Assembly: GCA_010365175.1 (NCBI GenBank)
Contig: JAAFGW010000005.1
Span: 1-28,445, forward strand
Length of the DNA stretch: 28,445 nt
Direction: 5' to 3'
Origin: Sulfuriferula multivorans
GTDB lineage: Bacteria > Pseudomonadota > Gammaproteobacteria > Burkholderiales > Thiobacillaceae
The notes under the pieces: model-generated
Databases searched by the model: none
Seen by the model: the letters and a program-made list of their open reading frames with translations, nothing else
Told to the model about the DNA's origin: nothing
Shown: piece after piece, positions 23,921 to 28,445 of the stretch
Layout of the letters: every line of letters starts with the position of its first letter
How positions within the stretch are numbered: position 1 is the stretch's first letter
Position numbers and translations under genes: made by a program

Positions 23921-24086
23921 ACGGGAATAGGCAAACCCTTCCCTGATGATGTGCCTGTCGATCACGATTAATAGTTGACTTGAGTTCATGCCGTCTGGGT
24001 AGGCGATCTAAATGGTCCTGTTGCCTGCTCGACTGGTGACGTTCGGCATCATGCGGAAATCAACGAATAAGCATGTTAGGTCTAAT

Positions 24087-24135
24087 ATAAAAGAAAGGGG
24101 GGTGAGCCAAGTTAGGTAGGCCCCCCATATTTTAT
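24087..24135. other. Long-armed hairpin with G6/C6 core
   Basis: GGGGGG (24097-24102) pairs with CCCCCC (24121-24126), and outside it ATAAAA (24087-24092) pairs with TTTTAT (24130-24135); the loop is 18 bases. GTTAGGT occurs twice nearby (24075-24081 and 24111-24117). It lies about 50 bases before the zinc-ribbon gene. It may be an old terminator or a regulatory leader hairpin. Confidence 0.5.
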
Positions 24136-24181
24136 GGCGTTGTGGCATTGCCTTTTATGCTGCGCTTCCCGGAGATCAACC

Positions 24182-24688
24182 ATGGAAAATACCGAGCAGG
24201 AGAAGGCCACAATGGCCCAGCAATACGACAAACTGGCCAGCAAATTCAAGGAACGCTACCTGGCAGGCAAAGAGCGAGGGCGAGAGGCCATGGCGGTGGC
24301 TCTGGAAAAATCCCACGAGCAGATGGCCGCACTGGGGGAATTTAGCGCGGAGCACGGGGCCGAACTGAAAAAATACATGGCCCGAGATATGGACCAGACC
24401 ATGGCCGATGCTCAAAACCTGGGCGAGGAAGCCAAAGAGCGCTTGAACCCAGGTCGCCTGGGGGCGGGCGCGTTGGCTTCACTGGCCGCTGTGCTGGAGT
24501 CGACCGGCAATGCGTTGCAGTCCCTGAGTGAGAAAACCAGGGAAAAGCTGACCTACAAAACTGGCGAGATCACCTCTGCAGGCACGTTGACCTGTCAGGC
24601 ATGCGGAGAGGCGATGCGTCTCAAGGAAACCGGGTATATCCCGCCTTGCCCAAAATGCAGCGCTACGCTGTTTAACAAGGGCTATTGA
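24182..24688 (+). CDS. Zinc-ribbon protein, DUF1451/YbeL-like
   Basis: The 168-residue protein has a long charged helical N-terminal part (about 1-125, likely coiled coil) and a C-terminal zinc ribbon with Cys138/Cys141 and Cys156/Cys159 (GTLTCQACGEAM...CPKCSATLF). This layout, with GTLxCxxC shortly after a helical region and CPKC near the end, is that of YbeL-type (DUF1451) proteins of unknown function. The ATG at 24182 is chosen because GGAG precedes it by nine bases; an earlier in-frame ATG at 24134 would add a Cys/Trp-rich stretch without a site. It stands alone, convergent with the ABC operon. Confidence 0.75.
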   Translation: MENTEQEKATMAQQYDKLASKFKERYLAGKERGREAMAVALEKSHEQMAALGEFSAEHGAELKKYMARDMDQTMADAQNLGEEAKERLNPGRLGAGALASLAAVLESTGNALQSLSEKTREKLTYKTGEITSAGTLTCQACGEAMRLKETGYIPPCPKCSATLFNKGY

Positions 24689-24694
24689 TGGCCG

Positions 24695-24714
24695 GGATTT
24701 TGATAAATCCTGTT
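24695..24714 (+). terminator. Weak stem-loop after the zinc-ribbon gene
   Basis: GGATTT/AAATCC with a TGAT loop (24695-24700/24705-24710) is followed by TGTTT. It is a short stem with a poor T-run. The rest of 24711-24812 shows nothing clear. Confidence 0.35.
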
Positions 24715-24812
24715 TGCCGATGCGCATCAATCCATTTCGGATTTCAAAATTGAGTTGCCAAACGCTCAGGCGATATTCGCGCACACAGTCTTCGTGAAGC
24801 AGCCTTCGCCGT

Positions 24813-26012
24813 TTATTCGTCGCGCAGCGCTTCGACCGGATTAAGCCGGGCAGCGCGCATGGCAGGGACAACGCCAGCCGCCAGCCCGATCAGCATTGAT
24901 ACGACCAACGCACCTAAAGCGTAATCCCACGGGGTGTTGACGGGCAAGCCGCTCACGGTGATTTTCAGCAGCCAGGCGATGCCGGCGCCAACGACCAGTC
25001 CACCGAGTCCGCCCAAGGTGGACAACACAGTCGACTCCATCAAAAACAAGGTGCGTATCTGAGCCCGTGTGGTGCCCAGCGCGGTGAGCAAGCCAATCTC
25101 GGCGACGCGCTCCGCCACGGTGATTTGCATCAGGGTGACCATGCCGACCGCACCGACCAGCAGCGAAATTCCCCCAAGCGCGGCGACGGCAAAGGTCAGC
25201 ACATCGAGCACGGTGGTGAGCGTGTCCAGCATCTGTTGCTGTGGCGTGAGGGTGAAGTCCTCGCGGCCATGGCGCGCAATCAAAATGCGTTTGGCGTCTT
25301 CGATTACAGCCGGTAACGGCGAGCCTGGACGGTAGGCGAGGTGGATTTCCATCACGCCTTCGCGGTTGAAGACTTCAAGTGCGCGCGTGGTGGGAATGTA
25401 GACGGTGTCGTCGAGATCGAACCCCAGAACCTGGCCCTTGGGTGCCATGACGCCGATGATCCGGAATCGCGAGGTGCCGACCTGCAGGGTGGCGCCGAGC
25501 GGGTTGGAGGTGCCGAACAGTTCGGTGCGCACTTTTGCTCCCAGCACAGCAAGGGCGCGCGGGTTGCGCGGATCGTCTGCGGGCAGGAATTGTCCGGTTG
25601 CGACGTGCATGTTGAAGGCGCGAGAAAAATCGGGGCCTTCGCCATATACGGTCACGCGCCGGCTGCGGCCTTGGGCACGGACTTCCGCATTGCCCATGAC
25701 GCCGGCATTGGTGTATTGCGCATAGCGTGACGTTTTCAAGGCCAGCGCATCGTCAACCGTGAGCAACCGCGCGCTGCCTATGGAGCCGACCGAGGCACCC
25801 CGCGCGGTGGTTTTTCCCGGTGTGGCGGTGATGATGTTGGTGCCAAACTGGGTGAATTCGGACAACACAAAACGGTGAATTCCATCGCCGATCGATGTGA
25901 GCAGAATCACCGCGGCGATTCCCACCGCGACACCGAGGGCAGACAGGAAGGTGCGTAGCCGGTGTGCGGTCAGGGCGTGCAGGGCAAATCGGAGCGTGTC
26001 AGTAAAGTTCAT
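24813..26012 (-). CDS. MacB-like ABC transporter permease (second)
   Basis: The 399-residue protein has the MacB/FtsX plan: a membrane helix near residues 20-45, a large periplasmic MacB_PCD domain (about 50-265) and three C-terminal helices, ending LNPVEALRDE. The ATG at 26012 (MNFTDTLRFALHAL) is chosen over a longer frame to 26225, because it overlaps the upstream stop by ATGA and the extra part lies over the neighbouring gene's end. It shares an ATPase and adaptor with the upstream genes. It is related to, but clearly different from, the permease beside it, so the two may form a heterodimer. Substrate unknown. Confidence 0.9.
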   Translation of the reverse strand: MNFTDTLRFALHALTAHRLRTFLSALGVAVGIAAVILLTSIGDGIHRFVLSEFTQFGTNIITATPGKTTARGASVGSIGSARLLTVDDALALKTSRYAQYTNAGVMGNAEVRAQGRSRRVTVYGEGPDFSRAFNMHVATGQFLPADDPRNPRALAVLGAKVRTELFGTSNPLGATLQVGTSRFRIIGVMAPKGQVLGFDLDDTVYIPTTRALEVFNREGVMEIHLAYRPGSPLPAVIEDAKRILIARHGREDFTLTPQQQMLDTLTTVLDVLTFAVAALGGISLLVGAVGMVTLMQITVAERVAEIGLLTALGTTRAQIRTLFLMESTVLSTLGGLGGLVVGAGIAWLLKITVSGLPVNTPWDYALGALVVSMLIGLAAGVVPAMRAARLNPVEALRDE

Positions 26013-27211
26013 TTGCCACTCAGTGCATTCACCGGGTCCATCCTGGCTGCACGCGCGGCAGGCAGCAGGCTGGCGAGGATGCCGGTGATGAGCGCGATGG
26101 CGACGCCCGCAACGCTGGCCCACACCGGAGGCCAGGCAGGGAGCTGCGGATAGGCGAGTCGAATCAGCAGCGCACCCAGGTGCCCCAGGCCGAAGCCGAT
26201 GGCGCCACCAGCCAGCGACAGCCACACGGCTTCGGCAAAAAACAGGTGGCGGATATCGGCTGAGGGTGCGCCGATGGCTTTCAGCAGACCAATTTCCGCG
26301 GTGCGCTGCGCCACCGCCACCAGCATCACGTTCATCACCAGAATGCCGGCTACCGCCAGGCTGATTGCAGCAATGCCGGCCACGCCCAGCGTCAGTGCGC
26401 GCAGGATGCGGTCGAAGGTTGCCAGAATGGCATCCTGGGTGATGACGGTGACGTCGTCCTCGCCGTCATGGCGCAGTTTGAGGGTGTGCTGGATTGCGGC
26501 CTTGGCCGGCTCGATAGCGTTACGGCTGCGCGCCTCGACCAGGATGCGAAACAGGGTGGAGGTGTTGAACAGCTCTTGCGCGTAGTCGATCGGGATGATG
26601 GCGATTTCATCGTTATTGAAGCCCATCGATTCACCTTGAGAGGCGAGCACGCCTGACACCATGAAGCGGCTGTCTCCCAGCCGGATGCGCTGACCGATCA
26701 CGTTGCCGTCGGGAAAAAATTCATGCGCCAGTTCGCTGCCCAACACGATCTGCGCACTGCGTTCCGAGCCGTGTGCGAGAAAGCTGCCTTTCGATAATTT
26801 CATGTGCCGGATCGGCAACAATTCAGCCGTGCTGCCGAGCACGGTGACTTCGCGCAGCTTGCCGCCGGCGTTGAGCTCAGCCACGCCGACGTTGAGCGGG
26901 GCCAGCCGTTTGACCTGCGGCAGTTGACTCACAAAGCGGGCGTCTTCCAGCGTCAGGTCGCGCGGCGTTTGGCCCAGCGCTGCACTGACAATTCCGCCCG
27001 AGGTTTCGGAGCGGCCGGGCAGAACAATAATCAGGTTGGTGCCAAGTGAGGAAAACTGCCCCACCACATAGTTGCGTGCGCCGTCCCCCAGCGCGGTGAG
27101 CACCACCACAGCCGCCACCCCCAGTGCCATCGCCAGTACGATGAGCAGGGAGCGGGTGCGGTAGCTCACCACCGTCATGAACGAGAGGCTCAGGGTGTCA
27201 CGCAGGTTCAT
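26009..27211 (-). CDS. MacB-like ABC transporter permease (first)
   Basis: The 400-residue protein has the same plan as its neighbour: an N-terminal helix (SLLIVLAMALGVAAVVVLTAL), a periplasmic MacB_PCD domain and three C-terminal helices, ending ARAARMDPVNALSGK. It overlaps the ATPase gene upstream and the second permease downstream by four bases each. Proteins of this type do not form a membrane pore for the substrate but transmit ATPase motion to a periplasmic exporter (mechanotransmission). Whether this pair exports an antibiotic, peptide or lipid is not known. Confidence 0.9.
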   Translation of the reverse strand: MNLRDTLSLSFMTVVSYRTRSLLIVLAMALGVAAVVVLTALGDGARNYVVGQFSSLGTNLIIVLPGRSETSGGIVSAALGQTPRDLTLEDARFVSQLPQVKRLAPLNVGVAELNAGGKLREVTVLGSTAELLPIRHMKLSKGSFLAHGSERSAQIVLGSELAHEFFPDGNVIGQRIRLGDSRFMVSGVLASQGESMGFNNDEIAIIPIDYAQELFNTSTLFRILVEARSRNAIEPAKAAIQHTLKLRHDGEDDVTVITQDAILATFDRILRALTLGVAGIAAISLAVAGILVMNVMLVAVAQRTAEIGLLKAIGAPSADIRHLFFAEAVWLSLAGGAIGFGLGHLGALLIRLAYPQLPAWPPVWASVAGVAIALITGILASLLPAARAARMDPVNALSGK

Positions 27212-27879
27212 TTCTCGTCGCCGACGATCTCGCCGTCGCGCATGGAAATATGTCGGTGTGCGCGCGCACCCAGTTCGCGGTCATGGGTGACGACGATCAG
27301 CGTGGTGCCTGCATGGTGGAGTGCTTCGAGCAGCGCCACGACTTCGGCACCGGTGCGGTGGTCAAGGTTGCCGGTGGGCTCGTCTGCCAGAAGTGCAGTG
27401 GGCTTGAGGATGGTGGCGCGTGCGATCGCCACACGCTGGCGCTGGCCGCCGGAAAGCTCGGCAGGGCGGTGGTGGGCGCGGTCGCGAAGCTCAAACGCGT
27501 CTAGCGTGGCTTCAACACGTGTCTTGCGATCAGCCGGTGCAACGCCTTCCAGAATCAGCGGAAGTTCGATGTTCTCGGCTGCAGTCAGCCGCGGAATCAG
27601 ATGAAACGACTGAAACACGAAGCCGATTTTCTCGCGTCGCACGCGCGCCTGCTCGGTTTCGGACAGGGCGGTGACATTGGTGCCATCCAGCTCGTAGCTG
27701 CCGCTGTTGGGACGGTCGAGCAATCCAACGACATTCAGCAGGGTCGACTTGCCGGAACCGGAGGGGCCCATGATGGAGACATATTCGCCCGATGCGATTT
27801 CAAGGTTGATGTCGTTGAGCGCGCGCACTTCCTGATCACCCATGTGGAAGACCCGGCTGATCTCAGTGAGGCGGATCAT
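27208..27879 (-). CDS. MacB/LolD-type ABC transporter ATPase
   Basis: The 223-residue ATPase has Walker A GPSGSGKST (38-46), the Q-loop in FVFQSFHLIPRLTAAENIELPL, the signature LSGGQRQRVAIARA, Walker B with LLADEPTGNLD, and the H-loop in VVTHD. It is the stand-alone form of the MacB N-terminal domain. It overlaps the adaptor's stop and the first permease's start by ATGA, so production should be tightly coupled. Confidence 0.95.
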   Translation of the reverse strand: MIRLTEISRVFHMGDQEVRALNDINLEIASGEYVSIMGPSGSGKSTLLNVVGLLDRPNSGSYELDGTNVTALSETEQARVRREKIGFVFQSFHLIPRLTAAENIELPLILEGVAPADRKTRVEATLDAFELRDRAHHRPAELSGGQRQRVAIARATILKPTALLADEPTGNLDHRTGAEVVALLEALHHAGTTLIVVTHDRELGARAHRHISMRDGEIVGDEK

Positions 27880-28445
27880 TTCGCGGCTTTCATGCCCTTC
27901 GGGGTATTGGGCTGGACCTTGACGCCCGCTTTCACGCTCTCCTGATCAAAGGACAGCAACACCCGGTCACCCGCTTTCAGTCCGCTCACCACTTCGGTGA
28001 ACACCCAGTTGGCGAGTCCGGTTTTCAGGCTGCGAGATTCCAGCGTGTTGTCGGCGCCCAGCACCAGCACGGTGCCGTCTTGCTGGATCGCCTGGGTGGG
28101 TACGCGCAACACATCGTCACGCTTCTCGATGATGGCTTCGACATCGGCGCTGTAGCCCACCAGCAAAACCTGTTTCGGCGGCGTGTCGAAATCGGCTTCG
28201 ACATCAACAGTGCGCGCCTGTTTTTCGACTTCGGTCACATAGGGGGCAATCCGTCGAACCTTGCCGGAGAAGGTTTGGCCGGAGATGGCATCGAGCGTGA
28301 TGCGTGCGGTTTGTCCCGGCTTGATCTTGGGCGCATCCACCTCGTCCATCGGCGCGCTCACATAAAGGCAGGTGTCGTCGATCAAATCGACCGCGGGCGG
28401 GGTGGCAATGCCGGGCGGAGAGGGCGTGGTGTATTCACCAATTTC
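27876..28445 (-). CDS. MacA/HlyD-type periplasmic adaptor (5' end cut by window)
   Basis: The frame is open to the right edge, so only the C-terminal 189 codons are present. They cover the end of the adaptor: a beta-barrel region with LYVSAPMDEVDAPKIKPGQTARITLDA and FSGKVRRIAP, and a membrane-proximal region with VLRVPTQAIQQDG and VSGLKAGDRVLLS, as in MacA-like proteins. It would link the inner-membrane ABC complex to an outer-membrane channel encoded elsewhere. The protein ends in a basic tail (GMKAAK). The stop overlaps the ATPase start by four bases. Confidence 0.9.
   Translation of the reverse strand, partial: EIGEYTTPSPPGIATPPAVDLIDDTCLYVSAPMDEVDAPKIKPGQTARITLDAISGQTFSGKVRRIAPYVTEVEKQARTVDVEADFDTPPKQVLLVGYSADVEAIIEKRDDVLRVPTQAIQQDGTVLVLGADNTLESRSLKTGLANWVFTEVVSGLKAGDRVLLSFDQESVKAGVKVQPNTPKGMKAAK

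Noticed and set aside
1..28445. CRISPR arrays, tRNA or rRNA genes, prophage genes
   Set aside because: No regularly spaced repeats, cloverleaf sequences, rRNA segments or phage structural genes were seen by eye.

Overview
The window looks like a chromosomal segment of a betaproteobacterium, probably of the Nitrosomonadales (Thiobacillus / Sulfuricella / Gallionella-like). This is inferred from protein style, the moderately high GC, and the combination of a Qmo/Hdr-type redox cluster with metal-efflux and flagellar-regulation genes. No rRNA, tRNA or CRISPR array was seen. Both edges cut genes: a periplasmic binding protein on the left and a MacA-type adaptor on the right.

Layout. (1) 2-3000, + strand: a secreted ABC-binding-like protein, translationally coupled (TAATG) to a membrane GGDEF-EAL enzyme of c-di-GMP turnover. 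(2) About 3000-3341: a noncoding block bounded by imperfect inverted repeats and packed with nested stems, including two diverged hairpins whose arms differ by compensatory changes. (3) 3343-8317, - strand: a CopZ-like copper chaperone, an orphan flgM with a very good FliA (sigma-28) promoter, serB and mfd. (4) 8405-9507, + strand: ppa and a YfcE-like phosphodiesterase. (5) 9773-14860, + strand: qmoA-qmoB-hdrC-hdrB, ended by a strong intrinsic terminator. (6) 14952-16046, - strand: ada. (7) 16232-22635, + strand: a CusCBA copper/silver efflux operon led by a small Cys/Met/His-rich secreted protein; its CusB carries a fused C-terminal CusF domain. (8) 22636-24812: small genes and decay, namely a conserved small acidic protein, a 5'-truncated metallo-beta-lactamase-fold remnant, a frameshifted AHSA1-type gene and a zinc-ribbon protein. 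(9) 24813-28445, - strand: a MacAB-like ABC export operon with adaptor, ATPase and two different permeases, each junction overlapping by ATGA.

How the parts work together. The Qmo/Hdr cluster encodes two flavin/Fe-S HdrA-like subunits plus HdrC and HdrB with complete cysteine sets. It lacks the cytochrome b membrane part of QmoC and has no APS reductase genes next to it, so it looks like a soluble electron-transfer complex whose partner must be encoded elsewhere. The Cus operon and the CopZ-like chaperone both point to copper handling. Mfd and Ada serve DNA repair. FlgM and the c-di-GMP enzyme belong to motility and lifestyle control. The most unusual material is the structured element after the GGDEF-EAL gene, the stand-alone flgM with its FliA promoter reaching into the serB stop codon, the membrane-subunit-free QmoAB-HdrCB cluster with its dyad-rich leader, and the CusB-CusF fusion.
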